DNA from: Pantoea allii
GTDB lineage: Bacteria; Pseudomonadota; Gammaproteobacteria; Enterobacterales; Enterobacteriaceae
Reading direction: 5' to 3'
Length of the DNA: 53,861 nt
Assembly (NCBI RefSeq): GCF_002307475.1
Contig: NZ_NTMH01000015.1
Coordinates: forward strand, 1 to 53,861
Below, in pieces: positions 1 to 10,722 of this stretch (its first letter is position 1; each line of letters opens with the position of its first letter). The notes beneath the pieces are model-generated. The model was given only the letters and a program-made list of their open reading frames with translations, searched no databases and had not been told where the DNA came from. Position numbers and translations under genes: made by a program.

Positions 1-15
1 CGGACGCCGGGATTG

Positions 16-41
16 TTAAGGGGCTGGCGCGAGCCCCTTAA
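16..41. other. Perfect inverted repeat downstream of dinB
   Basis: A 10-bp perfect stem (TTAAGGGGCT / AGCCCCTTAA) encloses a 6-base loop. No T-run follows on either strand, so a classical intrinsic terminator is not supported. It lies about 170 bases past the dinB stop and could belong to the gene beyond the window edge. Confidence 0.5.
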
Positions 42-81
42 CCCGACCGCCTGCCCGGACAGGCTGAAACTCCCCGACGCC

Positions 82-180
82 TGGCGGGCGGAACATGCTC
101 AGAACAAAACCGTAACGCCCGGCCGGGCAGAATATGCTCAGAGCAAAACCGCATCGCCCAGCCGGGCAGAACCAAAGCAA
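82..180. repeat. Imperfect tandem repeat, about 39-bp unit, 2.5 copies
   Basis: Units begin near 82, 121 and 160. They share the core GCNGAANATGCTCAGANCAA, followed by AACCG and a CGCCC end; the third unit is partial and diverged. The repeat sits in the region downstream of dinB that otherwise holds no credible gene. It is not a CRISPR array, since there are no spacers. Confidence 0.6.
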
Positions 181-208
181 ACCCCATCCCCGCCAACGGC
201 GGCCCCCC

Positions 209-1264
209 CTATAATCCCAGCAGCAGTTGCCGCTCCAGTTGCGGGTCCACCAGCGTCACATGCAATCCCACCAGCCGCACACCGCGTCCAGCCCGGCGCT
301 CATCCCAGGTTTTACGCGCCACGGCAATCATGTCGTCTTTATTCAGCACCGGCCAGACATGCTCCTGGGTCGTCTGCTGAAAGTCACTGAACTTCAGTTT
401 CACGCCCTGACGCGCAATATGCTTATCGGGCCGTATCTGAGTTAAGCGCCGATCAAGCTCGGCATAGAGGTAATCAATAATCTCCAGGCAGCGTTCCCAA
501 CTGTCGATATCGTCAGCCAGGGTGCGCTCAACGCCCAGCGATTTACGTTCGCGTTCAACCACCACACCGCGTTCATCAATACCGTGACTGCGCTCCCATA
601 AGATCCGACCAAATTTACCGAAGCGCTTAAGCAGTAACGCCAAATCGGCTTTTTGCACATCGCCGCAGGTATGTAATCCCAGCTCTTCCAGCTTTTTTGC
701 CGACACTTTTCCCACACCGGGAATTTTCGCCAACGGCAACGCCAGTAAAAAATCAGACATCTGTGCAGGGGTAATGACAAACTGGCCATCAGGCTTGTTT
801 AAGTCAGAAGCGATTTTGGCGAGAAATTTAATCGGTGCGATGCCCGCAGAGGCCGTGAGTTGGGTTTCCCGATAGATAGTGGCGCGGATTTCCTGGGCGA
901 TCAGCGTAGCTGATCCCTGACAGTGCGTGCTGTCGGTGACATCCAGATAGGCTTCATCCAGCGACAGTGGCTCGATGAGGGAGGTAAAACGTGAAAAGAT
1001 GGCGCGAATCTGGCTGGATGCCTCTTTGTAAACTTCGTAGCGCCCGGGTAATAAACGCAGATGAGGACATAGCTTCAGCGCCATGCCCGTGGGCATCGCA
1101 CTGCGCACGCCATATTTGCGTGCCGGATAGTTAGCGGTACTGATCACCCCGCGCCGATCGCGGCTGCCGCCAATCGCCATGGGAATATCGCGCAATGAAG
1201 GGTCATCACGCATTTCCACTGCGGCAAAAAAGCAGTCCATATCGACATGAATGATCTTACGCAT
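209..1264 (-). CDS. dinB: DNA polymerase IV (Y-family translesion polymerase)
   Basis: This is the 351-residue error-prone polymerase that bypasses lesions during the SOS response, the same length as the E. coli enzyme. The N-terminus [17 protein letters not shown] carries catalytic Asp8, and SLDEAYLD holds the second catalytic Asp-Glu pair near residue 103. The [12 protein letters not shown] helix-hairpin-helix and the little-finger domain follow, and the protein ends in LLLGL. An ATG 16 codons further upstream is open, but the LexA box lies inside that extension and a GGAGG ribosome site precedes the chosen start. It is divergent from dpaA/yafK, as in E. coli. Confidence 0.96.
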   Translation of the reverse strand: MRKIIHVDMDCFFAAVEMRDDPSLRDIPMAIGGSRDRRGVISTANYPARKYGVRSAMPTGMALKLCPHLRLLPGRYEVYKEASSQIRAIFSRFTSLIEPLSLDEAYLDVTDSTHCQGSATLIAQEIRATIYRETQLTASAGIAPIKFLAKIASDLNKPDGQFVITPAQMSDFLLALPLAKIPGVGKVSAKKLEELGLHTCGDVQKADLALLLKRFGKFGRILWERSHGIDERGVVVERERKSLGVERTLADDIDSWERCLEIIDYLYAELDRRLTQIRPDKHIARQGVKLKFSDFQQTTQEHVWPVLNKDDMIAVARKTWDERRAGRGVRLVGLHVTLVDPQLERQLLLGL

Positions 1265-1275
1265 CGCCCCTCCAG

Positions 1276-1295
1276 CACTGGATAAGTATACAGTC
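1276..1295 (-). promoter_or_regulatory. LexA (SOS) box of dinB
   Basis: Read on the minus strand the site is GACTGTATACTTATCCAGTG. It has the CTG-N10-CAG core of the LexA consensus and starts 11 bases upstream of the dinB ATG. SOS induction of dinB by LexA cleavage is established in E. coli; the site here is seen directly. Confidence 0.9.
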
Positions 1296-1510
1296 CAAAG
1301 AGGCTTGTGCAATATTTCTTGCAGTTGCTAACAAACTTTACAAATTTTCGGCGCTATTCCGTCAAAGAAATGGACATTTTGCTCTGCGCTGTATTGCTAA
1401 AAAAACACACAATGTTTAATGTTGCGCTGCGGTAGCGGAAAGTTCCGATAATGCAAACAGAGGCGCACTTATCGCGCCGTTGTTCTTCTTCACTTCAAGG
1501 TGTACACAGC

Positions 1511-2251
1511 ATGGGCAAAATCGCACTTCTGTTTGCGATGATTTTACTGCCAGCCCTCAGCATGGCAATGACTCCTGAGCCGGTTCAGCCACTGGCACCG
1601 GTGAGCAAAGAATTAAAGAAACAGTTAATCGGTACGCCGGTTTATATTCAGATCTTCAAGGAAGAGCGTACCCTTGAGCTGTACGGCAAGATTGGCAACG
1701 AATATCGCTTGCTGGATACCTATCGCATCTGCAACTTTTCTGGCGGCCTGGGGCCAAAACGTCGTGAAGGCGATTTTAAAAGCCCGGAAGGTTTTTACAG
1801 CGTAAAAATGAATCAGCTAAAGCCGGACAGCCGTTTCTATCGCGCGATTAATATTGGCTTCCCCAATCAATACGATCGCGACCAGGGCTACAGCGGTAAC
1901 TATTTAATGATTCATGGCGACTGTAAGTCTATCGGCTGCTATGCCATGACCAATGCCTATATGGATGAGATTTTCACCTATGTGAATGCGGCATTACGTA
2001 ATGGTCAGCAGGAAGTGAATATTGCCATTTATCCGTTTCGCATGACCGACAGCAATATGCAGCGTCATCGCTATTCCACCTATGCGGATTTCTGGAAGCA
2101 ACTTCAGCCCGGCTACACCTACTTTGCGCAGTATCATCAGCCGCCGACCGTGAATGTGACCAGCGGCAGATATGTGATGAACAGCAGCCCGGTGATCACC
2201 CAACCTGAAGCGGCATCCCAGTCATTCCTGGCGCTCTCCAAGGTAAAATAA
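1511..2251 (+). CDS. dpaA: L,D-transpeptidase-fold peptidoglycan-Lpp amidase DpaA (YafK)
   Basis: This is a 246-residue periplasmic YkuD-fold protein. Its E. coli counterpart (YafK, formerly LdtF) detaches Braun lipoprotein from peptidoglycan. A signal peptide ([19 protein letters not shown]) begins the chosen start; an in-frame ATG 20 codons upstream would place charged residues before it and is disfavoured. The fold motif [16 protein letters not shown], with the catalytic His region and Cys, is present near residues 137-152. The C-terminal [12 protein letters not shown] tail matches the family. The last 30 bases overlap the 3' end of convergent yafJ. Confidence 0.93.
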   Translation: MGKIALLFAMILLPALSMAMTPEPVQPLAPVSKELKKQLIGTPVYIQIFKEERTLELYGKIGNEYRLLDTYRICNFSGGLGPKRREGDFKSPEGFYSVKMNQLKPDSRFYRAINIGFPNQYDRDQGYSGNYLMIHGDCKSIGCYAMTNAYMDEIFTYVNAALRNGQQEVNIAIYPFRMTDSNMQRHRYSTYADFWKQLQPGYTYFAQYHQPPTVNVTSGRYVMNSSPVITQPEAASQSFLALSKVK

Positions 2252-2989
2252 TGCCCATTCGCCTGGCACAATTCGGTGCCAGGTTTCATTTCCCGTCAGC
2301 GGTTGTGTGGCAATGACGGTCACTATATCGTTCGCGCTGGTGTGTTTCTGGAAATCAATCTCCACGTCCTGATCAAGCAGTTGCGCCCGCCCAAAAGGTG
2401 CACGGCGGGTAATCCAAAACAGATTGGTTGAGCAGAATGCCATTAAGTAGCGACCATCCGACAGCAGCATATTAAATACGCCTTTCTGCCGCAGCTCACC
2501 CGCCAGCTCCCCAATGTAGCGAAAGACTGCAGGCCAGTTCCCCGGCGTGCGTGGATAGCGCGTGGCCAGCTTATGCAGAATCCAGCAAAATGCCTTCTCG
2601 CTGTCGGTTTCCCCTACCGGACGAAACGTCCCGGTCTCCAGTTGCCTGTAGCCTTTAAGCTGCCCGTTGTGTGCATAAGTCCAGTGACGGCCCCATAATT
2701 CCCGGGTAAACGGATGCGTATTCTCCAGGGAGACCGGTCCACGATTCGCCTGGCGAATATGTGCCACGACCGAATGAGATTTAATTGGATATTCCTGCAC
2801 CAGACGCGCAATGGGGGAATTAAAACTCGGTAAGGGATCTTTAAAGGTGCGGCAGCCTTTATCTTCATAAAACGTAATGCCCCAGCCGTCTTTATGCGGC
2901 CCTGTTCCGCCGCCACGCTGCACCAATCCGGTAAAACTGAAACAAATATCGGTGGGAACATTGGCGCTCATCCCGAGCAATTCGCACAT
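2222..2989 (-). CDS. yafJ: Class II glutamine amidotransferase domain protein YafJ
   Basis: A 255-residue protein with the N-terminal nucleophile Cys2 ([10 protein letters not shown]) of Ntn-type glutamine amidotransferases, plus HIRQANRG and NTHPF, which form the glutamine pocket. It contains only the glutaminase domain, so the partner or acceptor is unknown. The length equals E. coli YafJ. It lies downstream of gmhA on the same strand, with a hairpin between them, and overlaps dpaA/yafK tail to tail by 30 bases. Confidence 0.92.
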   Translation of the reverse strand: MCELLGMSANVPTDICFSFTGLVQRGGGTGPHKDGWGITFYEDKGCRTFKDPLPSFNSPIARLVQEYPIKSHSVVAHIRQANRGPVSLENTHPFTRELWGRHWTYAHNGQLKGYRQLETGTFRPVGETDSEKAFCWILHKLATRYPRTPGNWPAVFRYIGELAGELRQKGVFNMLLSDGRYLMAFCSTNLFWITRRAPFGRAQLLDQDVEIDFQKHTSANDIVTVIATQPLTGNETWHRIVPGEWALFYLGERQE

Positions 2990-3011
2990 AGCAACCGCCT
3001 TATGTCAAAAC

Positions 3012-3032
3012 GCCTCCTGTCGACCAGGAGGC
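3012..3032 (-). terminator. Hairpin between gmhA and yafJ, probable terminator
   Basis: An 8-bp perfect stem (GCCTCCTG / CAGGAGGC) with a 5-base loop lies 11 bases past the gmhA stop. On the minus strand it is followed by GTTTTG, a short T-run, so it may be a weak or partial terminator separating gmhA from yafJ. Confidence 0.55.
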
Positions 3033-3043
3033 CAGTCGTGCTG

Positions 3044-3622
3044 TTACCTGACCATCTCTTTTTCAATCAGCAGCATCAGGATATGGATCACTTTGATATG
3101 GATCTCCTGAATGCGATCAGCATAACCAAAATGCGGTACACGAATTTCAATGTCCGCGCTGCCCGCCATCTTACCGCCATCTTTGCCGGTCAGGGTGATC
3201 ACTTTCATGCCCTGCGCGCGCGCGGCTTCAACAGCCTTGATGATATTGGCAGAGTTACCCGAGGTAGAGATCCCCAGCAGCACATCGCCTGCGCGCCCTA
3301 CCGCTTCAACATAACGGGAAAAAACGTGGTCATAGCCAAAATCGTTACTCACGCAGGAAAGATGGCTGACGTCTGAAATGGCAATAGCCGGGTATCCAGG
3401 ACGATTTTCACGGTAGCGGCCGGTGAGTTCTTCCGCAAAATGCATCGCATCACAGTGAGAGCCACCGTTGCCGCAGGAAAGCACTTTGCCGCCCGCTTTA
3501 AAGCTGTCAGCCAACATCACCGCAGCCCGCTGGATGGTGTGAATGTTCGCGTCGTCACTCAAAAAGTTATTCAACGTCTCTGCAGCTTCGTTCAGCTCTG
3601 AACGAATAATGTCCTGATACAT
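3044..3622 (-). CDS. gmhA: Sedoheptulose-7-phosphate isomerase
   Basis: A 192-residue SIS-domain enzyme that converts sedoheptulose 7-phosphate to D-glycero-D-manno-heptose 7-phosphate, the first step to the ADP-heptose of the LPS inner core. The family motifs [31 protein letters not shown] (split over two lines of the fold) and [15 protein letters not shown] are intact, as is the C-terminal HIKVIHIL helix. The [13 protein letters not shown] start is preceded by AAAGGAC; the open frame extends 40 codons further but without family similarity. It is divergent from fadE. Confidence 0.95.
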   Translation of the reverse strand: MYQDIIRSELNEAAETLNNFLSDDANIHTIQRAAVMLADSFKAGGKVLSCGNGGSHCDAMHFAEELTGRYRENRPGYPAIAISDVSHLSCVSNDFGYDHVFSRYVEAVGRAGDVLLGISTSGNSANIIKAVEAARAQGMKVITLTGKDGGKMAGSADIEIRVPHFGYADRIQEIHIKVIHILMLLIEKEMVR

Positions 3623-3836
3623 AGACTTGTCCTTTGTAGGGGAGGTTAATCGCAGCAAGTTTAACGGAATGGCTGACGCGCGCAAAGCACCACACAGCCA
3701 GATACCGCATGCCCAGCGTTTTTTCGCGCCCGCTGTTTTCATTCAACGCGCTGTTTGGCTGATTTTGTGAGTCAGGTTGTAATTGCGATGTAAAAAAATT
3801 GATAAATGCCAGCATCTGATTTACACCTCTACTCAT

Positions 3837-3853
3837 AACAGGTCAGACCTCTT
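3837..3853 (+). promoter_or_regulatory. Candidate FadR operator upstream of fadE
   Basis: AACAGGTCAGACCTCTT lies 24 bases before the fadE ATG. It closely resembles the AACTGGTCNGACCTGTT-type FadR sites of enterobacterial fad genes, with a near-perfect dyad AGGTC-A-GACCT. FadR repression of fadE, relieved by long-chain acyl-CoA, is established in E. coli. The assignment here rests on sequence match only. Confidence 0.72.
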
Positions 3854-3876
3854 ACTACTTAACGGAGCACTTCATT

Positions 3877-6324
3877 ATGATGGTTGTCTCGATTCTTGCG
3901 ACAGTGGTGCTAATTGGCGCGCTGTTTTATCACCGCCTCTCTCTGCCCCTCAGCAGCGCAATTCTCCTGCTGTGGACTGCAGCGATGGCGGCGGCCCACC
4001 TTTGGACGCCCTGGCTGCTGTTACCGCTGGCGATTATCCTGCTGCCGCTGAACCTGACCAGTATGCGCCGCAAACTGTTTTCCCAACCGATGCTGCAACG
4101 CTTTCAGAAAGTGATGCCGCCAATGTCACGCACAGAGAAAGAGGCGATTGACGCGGGCACCACCTGGTGGGAAGGCGATCTGTTCCAGGGCAAACCCGAC
4201 TGGCAGAAACTGCATAACTATCCACAACCGCGCCTGACACCGGAAGAGCAGGCCTTTATCGATGGCCCAGTGGAAGAAGCCTGCCGCATGGCAAATGATT
4301 TCCAGATCACCCATGAGCTGGCTGATATGCCGCCAGAACTGTGGGCATATCTGAAAGAGCACCGCTTCTTCGCCATGATCATCAAAAAAGAGTACGGCGG
4401 GCTGGAATTCTCTGCCTATGCACAGGCGCGCGTGTTGCAAAAACTGTCGGGCGTATCGGGTATTCTGGCGATTACCGTGGGCGTACCTAACTCACTCGGC
4501 CCGGGCGAACTGCTGCAACATTACGGTACGGAAAAACAGAAAGACCACTATTTACCGCGTCTGGCCCGGGGAGATGAAATTCCCTGTTTCGCGCTGACCA
4601 GCCCGGAAGCCGGTTCAGATGCCGGTGCGATTCCCGATACGGGTGTGGTCTGCATGGGCGAGTGGCAGGGCCAGCAGGTGCTGGGCATGCGCCTGACCTG
4701 GAACAAGCGCTATATCACGTTAGCCCCTATCGCTACCGTGCTGGGTCTGGCTTTTAAACTCTCCGATCCAGAGCATTTGCTGGGCGAGAAAGAGGAACTG
4801 GGCATTACCTGTGCCCTGATCCCGACCAGCACGCCGGGTGTGGAAATCGGTCATCGCCACTTCCCCCTCAACGTGCCGTTCCAGAATGGCCCAACCCGTG
4901 GCAAAGACATTTTTGTTCCTATTGATTTCATCATTGGTGGCCCGGAAATGGCCGGTCAGGGCTGGCGGATGCTAGTGGAATGTCTGTCGGTCGGTCGTGG
5001 CATCACGCTGCCGTCAAACTCAACGGGCAGCCTGAAAAGTGTGGCGCTGGCGACCGGTGCCTATGCTCACATCCGTCGTCAGTTCAAGCTGTCTATCGGC
5101 AAAATGGAAGGCATCGAAGAGCCGCTGGCACGAATCGCAGGTAATGCCTATGTGATGGACGCAGCCGCAACGCTGATTACCACCGGGATTATGCAGGGTG
5201 AGAAACCCGCCGTGCTGTCAGCCATTGTGAAATACCATTGTACCCACCGCGCCCAGCAGTCGATCATTGATGCTATGGATATCGCGGGCGGTAAAGGCAT
5301 CATGCTGGGAGACAGCAACTTCCTGGCGCGTGCCTATCAGGGCGCACCTATCGCTATCACGGTGGAAGGCGCGAATATCCTGACCCGCAGCATGATTATC
5401 TTTGGTCAGGGCGCGATTCGTTGCCATCCTTATGTCCTGCAGGAAATGGCTGCCGCTGCCAGCAACGATGTTGCGGCCTTTGATAAAGCGCTGTTCAGCC
5501 ATATTGGTCACGTAGGCAGCAATGCGATGCGCAGCCTGTGGCTGGGCCTGCTTGGCGGGCGCACCAGCGCTGCGCCTACCCGCGATGCTACGCGTCGCTA
5601 TTATCAGCACATGAACCGCATCAGTGCCAACCTGGCGTTGCTGTCAGATGTCTCTATGGCGGTGTTAGGCGGCAGTCTGAAGCGTCGCGAACGCATGTCC
5701 GCCCGTCTGGGTGATGTGCTGAGCCAGCTCTATCTGGCGTCTGCCACCCTGAAACGTTATGACGATGAAGGGCGTCACGAGGCGGATTTACCGCTGGTGC
5801 AGTGGGGCGTGCAGGATGCGCTGAATAAGGCAGAAAAAGCCATGGACGATCTGCTGAGCAACTTCCCGAATCGTCTGGTGGCTGGGGTGATCCGACTGGT
5901 GGTGTTCGCCGGTGGTCAGCACTGCCCTGCTCCATCCGATCGCCTGGACCATAAACTGGCAAAAATGCTGCAGGTGCCTTCCGCAACGCGCTCACGCCTG
6001 GGTCGCGGTCAGTATCTGGAACCGAGCCAGCATAACCCAGCAGGTCAGTTAGAGCAGGCACTGCAGGATGTGATGGCGGCAGAAGTGATTCACGACCGCC
6101 TGTGCAAACAGCATAAAAAACACTTCTCGTTCACCCGACTTGATGCACTGGCAAAACAGGCGCTGGAGAAGGGCTGGATTGACGACAAAGAAGCAGAGGT
6201 GTTGAAACGCGCCGAGCAGAGCCGTCTGCGTTCTATTAACGTGGATGAGTTTGAGGCTGATGCGCTGGCCGTGCCGGCAAAGCAGGATGCCTCTAAACCC
6301 GCCCGCCCCAGTGAGGCGGCATAA
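3877..6324 (+). CDS. fadE: Acyl-CoA dehydrogenase FadE
   Basis: An 815-residue flavoprotein for the first oxidation of fatty-acid beta-oxidation (acyl-CoA to 2-enoyl-CoA), one residue longer than in E. coli. Two hydrophobic segments at residues 1-60 anchor it at the membrane. The central acyl-CoA dehydrogenase domain contains [20 protein letters not shown], the flavin/substrate loop, and a conserved [24 protein letters not shown] block. The long C-terminal FadE-specific domain (about residues 520-780) is present. It is preceded by a FadR-like operator and ends in an intrinsic terminator shared with convergent mtnK. Confidence 0.96.
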   Translation: MMVVSILATVVLIGALFYHRLSLPLSSAILLLWTAAMAAAHLWTPWLLLPLAIILLPLNLTSMRRKLFSQPMLQRFQKVMPPMSRTEKEAIDAGTTWWEGDLFQGKPDWQKLHNYPQPRLTPEEQAFIDGPVEEACRMANDFQITHELADMPPELWAYLKEHRFFAMIIKKEYGGLEFSAYAQARVLQKLSGVSGILAITVGVPNSLGPGELLQHYGTEKQKDHYLPRLARGDEIPCFALTSPEAGSDAGAIPDTGVVCMGEWQGQQVLGMRLTWNKRYITLAPIATVLGLAFKLSDPEHLLGEKEELGITCALIPTSTPGVEIGHRHFPLNVPFQNGPTRGKDIFVPIDFIIGGPEMAGQGWRMLVECLSVGRGITLPSNSTGSLKSVALATGAYAHIRRQFKLSIGKMEGIEEPLARIAGNAYVMDAAATLITTGIMQGEKPAVLSAIVKYHCTHRAQQSIIDAMDIAGGKGIMLGDSNFLARAYQGAPIAITVEGANILTRSMIIFGQGAIRCHPYVLQEMAAAASNDVAAFDKALFSHIGHVGSNAMRSLWLGLLGGRTSAAPTRDATRRYYQHMNRISANLALLSDVSMAVLGGSLKRRERMSARLGDVLSQLYLASATLKRYDDEGRHEADLPLVQWGVQDALNKAEKAMDDLLSNFPNRLVAGVIRLVVFAGGQHCPAPSDRLDHKLAKMLQVPSATRSRLGRGQYLEPSQHNPAGQLEQALQDVMAAEVIHDRLCKQHKKHFSFTRLDALAKQALEKGWIDDKEAEVLKRAEQSRLRSINVDEFEADALAVPAKQDASKPARPSEAA

Positions 6325-6330
6325 ATAATC

Positions 6331-6357
6331 AGGCCGACATGATGTCGGCCTTTTTTT
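6331..6357 (+). terminator. Intrinsic terminator of fadE
   Basis: An 8-bp stem AGGCCGAC / GTCGGCCT with a 5-base loop is followed by a run of seven T. The T-run overlaps the mtnK stop codon on the other strand. Confidence 0.92.
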
Positions 6358-7555
6358 ATCCTGCCTGACGAATGCGGGCAATCAATGCTTCGACATCCTC
6401 AACGTGCCCGGCGGCCAGAATCAGGGTGCGGCCCAACGTAATCGCATTACGAATGCAATCGGTGCGCATCTCATCATCCCGGATAAGCTTCATGTCCGCC
6501 ACGTGCGACATGCCCACCGTCCGACGGATCAACTCAGTGCCACAGTAGCCAATGCTATCCGCCCAGACTTTACGCAGAAACGCCTGGGCATAGCCCGGAT
6601 AAGCCATGGCCACATCCTGCGTCTTGCTTTCTGCCAGCGCCAGGAAACGTGCTGCGAACGTATTCCAGACATCACGCACATCGCTAAGGCGCTGCTCGCG
6701 GGCATCAACGGCTTCGCGCGGTGCCAGCAGGCCGGGCAAACCGCAGTAATTAATCAGCAGATTACCCAGCGCGGTGCCAACATCGAAGCCGATCGGCCCA
6801 AAATAGCCAAACTCAGCGTCGATCGCTTTAAGGCTCCCGTCAGCCACAAAGATGGAGCCGCTGTGGATATCCCCATGCAGTAAGGCTTCGGCATGGCTAA
6901 AGAAACGGTGTTTAAGCCCGGCAACGGCAATACGCAACGCGTCGTCTGTGCGCAGTGAGGCGACCAGCGGCTCCAGCGCTTCAGGATAGCTGTTGCGCTC
7001 ATGGTCAGTGTAGGGATCGTTGAAGAACAGGTCCTCGGTGATTTCGCACAGTTCCGGGTTGATAAAGCGCGCCACTTCGGCTTTTTTATGGTGCGGGTGC
7101 AGAATAAAGTCCGAGGTATGGAACAGCGTCTGGGCCAGGTATTCACCCAGCTGACGAGGTGCTTCAGGATAGTACGCGCCTTTGACCAGCTCACTGCGCC
7201 AGATTTGGTGGCTGGAGAGATCTTCCATCACCATCACCGCCAGTTCCGCATCGTAATGCGTCACGTTGACCGTGTGCTGAGGGCAATATTTGTAGTGCTC
7301 AACCAGGGTTTGCGCCTCAATGCGGGCGCGATCGAGCGTTAACGGCCACGACTCACCGACACAACGCACGTAGGGTAGCGCCTGCTTGACCACGACGCGG
7401 CTTTTTCCCTGATTGTCGTAAATCTTGAAGACCAGATTCAGGTTACCATCGCCGATCTCTTCCGCGCTGCATAAAACAGAAGGATCATCCATGCCGCCAA
7501 ACGTTTTGGCATATTCCACAGCGTCAGCTGCAGTGAATGTACGGTATTGCGACAT
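6356..7555 (-). CDS. mtnK: S-methyl-5-thioribose kinase
   Basis: A 399-residue kinase of the aminoglycoside phosphotransferase fold that phosphorylates 5-methylthioribose to its 1-phosphate in methionine salvage. The catalytic loop [13 protein letters not shown] and metal-binding [15 protein letters not shown] lie near residues 228-255. The length equals the Klebsiella enzyme. The chosen ATG (MSQYRTF) has an AGGAAAGG ribosome site; a 27-codon upstream extension is open but lacks similarity. It is divergent from mtnA, and a MetJ-box array lies between them. Confidence 0.95.
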   Translation of the reverse strand: MSQYRTFTAADAVEYAKTFGGMDDPSVLCSAEEIGDGNLNLVFKIYDNQGKSRVVVKQALPYVRCVGESWPLTLDRARIEAQTLVEHYKYCPQHTVNVTHYDAELAVMVMEDLSSHQIWRSELVKGAYYPEAPRQLGEYLAQTLFHTSDFILHPHHKKAEVARFINPELCEITEDLFFNDPYTDHERNSYPEALEPLVASLRTDDALRIAVAGLKHRFFSHAEALLHGDIHSGSIFVADGSLKAIDAEFGYFGPIGFDVGTALGNLLINYCGLPGLLAPREAVDAREQRLSDVRDVWNTFAARFLALAESKTQDVAMAYPGYAQAFLRKVWADSIGYCGTELIRRTVGMSHVADMKLIRDDEMRTDCIRNAITLGRTLILAAGHVEDVEALIARIRQAG

Positions 7556-7614
7556 TGACCTTTCCTCATCAACAAACGCCGGTGCAAGCCGGACCTGATT
7601 AATCTTTCGTAATA

Positions 7615-7638
7615 AGCCGTTCAGACGTCTATACATCC
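7615..7638. promoter_or_regulatory. Candidate MetJ boxes between mtnK and mtnA
   Basis: Three consecutive 8-mers, AGCCGTTC, AGACGTCT and ATACATCC, match the MetJ consensus AGACGTCT at 5, 8 and 5 positions. MetJ binds tandem met boxes with S-adenosylmethionine as corepressor. The location in the divergent mtnK-mtnA intergenic region suits control of both genes. Confidence 0.7.
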
Positions 7639-7692
7639 GTTAAGCATGTTGGCACAATATCCGCCATTAACGCAACATGGAATTCACCAAGA

Positions 7693-8715
7693 ATGCAGAC
7701 ATTCCAAACCACCAGCTTACAGGTTCGCAACAACCAGCTCTGGATACTGGATCAGCAGGCCCTGCCACAGCAACAAAACTGGCTGCCTGCCCATTCGGTC
7801 GCGCAGTTGGTTGAACACATTCATGCGCTGCGGGTACGCGGCGCCCCTTTAATTGGCTTGTCTGCCTCGCTGCTGCTGGCGCTACTGGCGGAACAAGGTG
7901 AAACGCGCGAGCAGCTGGCGCAGTCACTGGCGATCCTGCGCGCCGCCCGCCCGACCGCGGTCAACCTGATGAATAACCTGGACAGGATGAAGCAGGCGCT
8001 GGAAAAACCTGAAAGGGTGGCGAGCCTGGTGGACGAAGCGCTGCGTCTGGTTAATGAAGACAAACAGCTCTGTGAGCGCATCGCTGAAGCCGGAAGCGTG
8101 CTGGTCAAACCCGGAAGCCAGCTGTTAACCCACTGCAATACCGGTGGCCTGGCTACCGCGGGCGTCGGCACAGCACTGGGTGTTATCGCGCGCGCGCATC
8201 AGCAGGGCAAGGTTCGTAACGTTTGGGTCGATGAAACGCGCCCTTTGTTGCAAGGCGGACGCTTAACGGCGTGGGAACTCGGCGAGCTCGGCGTGCCCTA
8301 TCATCTGATTACCGACGCGATGGCCGCCAGCCTGATGGCGGCGGGCAACGTCGATGCCATCTGGGTCGGTGCCGATCGCATTGCTGCCAATGGCGACGTT
8401 GCCAATAAGATTGGCACCTACAGCCTGGCGGTGCTGGCGCACTATCACGGTATTCCCTTTTACGTTGCCGCCCCGCATACCACGCTGGATCGCCTGTGTC
8501 CGACGGGGTCAGCCATTCCTATCGAACAGCGTGCCGCCAGCGAAGTCACCGGCGTTGCTGGTAGCTTCGGTAGCGTGCAGTGGGCACCTGCCGATGCCCG
8601 GGTATACAATCCGGCCTTCGACGTCACGCCAGCGGCGCTTATCAGCGGTTGGGTACTGGATACGGGCGTGGTCACCCCACAGCAGGTTCAGGACGGCCTC
8701 TTTCAGCCACAGTGA
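7693..8715 (+). CDS. mtnA: Methylthioribose-1-phosphate isomerase
   Basis: A 340-residue eIF2B-like isomerase that converts 5-methylthioribose 1-phosphate to methylthioribulose 1-phosphate. [10 protein letters not shown] near residue 50, [17 protein letters not shown] with the catalytic Cys near residue 154, and [22 protein letters not shown] with the catalytic Asp near residue 233 are all present. The start is the only well-placed ATG; its ribosome site is weak. Its 3' end converges on mtnD across a perfect hairpin. Confidence 0.95.
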   Translation: MQTFQTTSLQVRNNQLWILDQQALPQQQNWLPAHSVAQLVEHIHALRVRGAPLIGLSASLLLALLAEQGETREQLAQSLAILRAARPTAVNLMNNLDRMKQALEKPERVASLVDEALRLVNEDKQLCERIAEAGSVLVKPGSQLLTHCNTGGLATAGVGTALGVIARAHQQGKVRNVWVDETRPLLQGGRLTAWELGELGVPYHLITDAMAASLMAAGNVDAIWVGADRIAANGDVANKIGTYSLAVLAHYHGIPFYVAAPHTTLDRLCPTGSAIPIEQRAASEVTGVAGSFGSVQWAPADARVYNPAFDVTPAALISGWVLDTGVVTPQQVQDGLFQPQ

Positions 8716-8723
8716 TGAGCGAT

Positions 8724-8746
8724 GCTGCTTCCCCACAGGAAGCAGC
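8724..8746. terminator. Hairpin between convergent mtnA and mtnD
   Basis: A 9-bp perfect stem GCTGCTTCC / GGAAGCAGC with a 5-base loop. It lacks a clear T-run on either strand, so it is a weak or factor-dependent terminator, or a 3'-end stabiliser. Confidence 0.5.
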
Positions 8747-8768
8747 GCGCTTAACGATACCGGCTTAC

Positions 8769-9311
8769 TTACGCCAGTCGTGGATAGGCATCTGCAATCT
8801 TGTCGCCGGTGAAATTGGCAATCCAGCCTTCCTGGTTATCAAAAATGCGGATCGCAGTAAAATGCGGGGACGATCCCATATCAAACCAGTGCGGTGTGCC
8901 AGCAGGCACCGAGATCAGGTCGTTCTTTTCGCACAGGATCTGCAAAATTTCACCGTCGAGGTGCAGACAGAACAGCCCTGCGCCCTCGACAAAGAAGCGA
9001 ACTTCATCTTCGCCGTGCGTGTGTTCCGACAGGAATTTCTGGCGCAGAACGTCCTTCTGCGGGTTATCGGCGCGCATGCTGATCACGTCCCAGCTCTGAT
9101 AACCTTTCTCGGCCACCAGGCGATCAATGGCATGTTGATAAGCATTGATAACCGTTTCCGCATCCGGGTTTTCCCCCAGATCGCGGTCGGCCTGCCAGCG
9201 TTCAAAACGGACGTCTTTGGCATTCAGCCGCGCGCGAATCGCTTCGGCATCGGTGCTGTGCCATATCGGCTGGCTGGGATCGCTATCGCTAAAAATGGTC
9301 AGTGCACTCAT
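8769..9311 (-). CDS. mtnD: Acireductone dioxygenase
   Basis: A 180-residue cupin dioxygenase that cleaves acireductone to 4-methylthio-2-oxobutyrate and formate with iron, or to the off-pathway acid with nickel. The metal ligands are seen in [15 protein letters not shown] (His, His, Glu) and in the later HWFDMG His. The MSALTIFSD start follows one base after the mtnC stop, so translation is coupled. It is the last gene of mtnB-mtnC-mtnD. Confidence 0.95.
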   Translation of the reverse strand: MSALTIFSDSDPSQPIWHSTDAEAIRARLNAKDVRFERWQADRDLGENPDAETVINAYQHAIDRLVAEKGYQSWDVISMRADNPQKDVLRQKFLSEHTHGEDEVRFFVEGAGLFCLHLDGEILQILCEKNDLISVPAGTPHWFDMGSSPHFTAIRIFDNQEGWIANFTGDKIADAYPRLA

Positions 9312-9312
9312 C

Positions 9313-9996
9313 TCAAATCGACTCCGGGTTAATCTGGGAAAAATTAGTGACCTGACGATGATGGCTGTCATCATCTGCCGCGTCACGAATCAGCTGCAGC
9401 GTGTGCCAGCCGGCCTGCTCTGCTGCGTCCAGCTCCTGATGAATATCAGAAAGAAACAGCAGTTGATCAGCCGGCAAGCCTGTTTGCGCGGCGATGTTCT
9501 GATACGACGTCATCTCGCGCTTGGCACCTACGTGAGTATCAAAGTAGCCGCTGAACAAACCAGTAATATCACCTTCATCGCTGTAGCCAAATAACAATTT
9601 CTGCGCGGCAACCGAGCCAGAGGAATATATATATAATTTAATACCTTGCGCGTGCCAGGCCGTGAGCGCAGGCAGCACGTCAGGATAAAGATGTCCGGTG
9701 AAACTGCCGTTCAGGTAGCCTTCTCGCCAAATCATCCCCTGCAGCGCCTTTAAACCGGTCGATTTGCGATCCGCATCCATGTAAGAAAACAGAATATCAA
9801 TAACGCCGTTTATATCGGCATCGGGTTGCCCCGCTTCGGCACGCACCGCGTTCAGCGCCTGTTGCACGTCAGTCTGCGCCTGATGCTGGCGAACATAGTC
9901 CGCCAGATGCGCACGGGCATAGGGAAACAGAACGTTGTGTACAAAGCGGATATCGCTGGTGGTGCCTTCAATATCGGTAACAATGGCCTTTATCAT
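9313..9996 (-). CDS. mtnC: Enolase-phosphatase E1
   Basis: A 227-residue HAD-superfamily enzyme that enolises and dephosphorylates diketo-methylthiopentyl phosphate to acireductone. Motif [11 protein letters not shown] begins at residue 6; motif [12 protein letters not shown] and motif [15 protein letters not shown] follow. The start codon overlaps the mtnB stop (ATGA at 9993-9996), and an 11-codon longer frame runs inside mtnB and is rejected. Confidence 0.95.
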   Translation of the reverse strand: MIKAIVTDIEGTTSDIRFVHNVLFPYARAHLADYVRQHQAQTDVQQALNAVRAEAGQPDADINGVIDILFSYMDADRKSTGLKALQGMIWREGYLNGSFTGHLYPDVLPALTAWHAQGIKLYIYSSGSVAAQKLLFGYSDEGDITGLFSGYFDTHVGAKREMTSYQNIAAQTGLPADQLLFLSDIHQELDAAEQAGWHTLQLIRDAADDDSHHRQVTNFSQINPESI

Positions 9997-10607
9997 GCTT
10001 TCTCCAGCAGGCGACGTTGGCGCTCGCATTCAAATAAAAATTCCAGACCTTCCAGATGGCGACGGGCTTCAGCGACGTCTTTGCCCCAGCAGGTCAGGCC
10101 GTGTCCACGCAGCAGAAAGCCATAGCGCAACGGAAAGCGGGCAGCATAATCCTCGATCTCTGACGCCAGCGCCGCCACATCCTGGCTGTTGTCGAATACT
10201 GGAATCGCCACGGTAGTATCATGCGTCGTCTGGCCGCTCAGCGACTTTTGCATCTCATAACCGTACAACAACAAGGCCGCGCCCTGCTCAACCCGGGACA
10301 ACACCGTGGCGTTTACCGTGTGCGTGTGCAACACCGCGCCCGCCTCCGGAAACAACCGGTAAATCAGCGTATGCAGCGCGGTCTCCGCCGAAGGTTTGCG
10401 ACCCGAAGGCGCCTGACAGGTGGCAATCTCGACCTGGATAAAATCGTCGCGCGTCAGGCTGCCTTTATCTTTGCCCGACTCACTCAGCAGGCAAAAATGA
10501 GCATCCTGACGCACCGACATATTGCCGCCGGTGGCCGGTGCCCAGCCCTTCGCGCCTATCCAGTGACAGGCTTCCACCAGGTTTTCTACTGCAGATGAAT
10601 CGGACAT
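9993..10607 (-). CDS. mtnB: Methylthioribulose-1-phosphate dehydratase
   Basis: A 204-residue zinc enzyme of the class II aldolase fold that dehydrates methylthioribulose 1-phosphate. GNMSVR and the metal motif HTHTVNATV near residues 94-102 are present, with a third ligand in [11 protein letters not shown]. It is the first gene of the mtnBCD operon. Its promoter region shares a short intergenic space with divergent ybdL, where two MetJ-like boxes lie. Confidence 0.94.
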   Translation of the reverse strand: MSDSSAVENLVEACHWIGAKGWAPATGGNMSVRQDAHFCLLSESGKDKGSLTRDDFIQVEIATCQAPSGRKPSAETALHTLIYRLFPEAGAVLHTHTVNATVLSRVEQGAALLLYGYEMQKSLSGQTTHDTTVAIPVFDNSQDVAALASEIEDYAARFPLRYGFLLRGHGLTCWGKDVAEARRHLEGLEFLFECERQRRLLEKA

Positions 10608-10620
10608 CACCGTTCCTTTT

Positions 10621-10636
10621 AGCCGTCTAAGCGTCT
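10621..10636. promoter_or_regulatory. Candidate MetJ boxes between mtnB and ybdL
   Basis: Two adjacent 8-mers, AGCCGTCT and AAGCGTCT, match AGACGTCT at 7 and 6 positions. They sit 14 bases upstream of the mtnB start and in the promoter region of divergent ybdL, so both halves of the pathway may answer to S-adenosylmethionine. Confidence 0.72.
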
Positions 10637-10722
10637 TGATTGCCAAATACTAGCATCCTGTTTATAGTGGCATCAACTAAGGGTTTCTCCGCTACCGTTT
10701 TTGCGCGTAAGGCTACCTAATC

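Noticed and set aside
82..180. Possible CRISPR array
   Set aside because: Units are directly adjacent without spacers, number under three, and no cas genes are present.
13..390. Repeat-containing 125-codon frame
   Set aside because: It overlaps dinB on the opposite strand and its repeats only reflect the DNA tandem repeat.
8580..9332. 250-codon plus-strand frame spanning the mtnA end and mtnD
   Set aside because: It runs across two well-supported genes and shows no family similarity.
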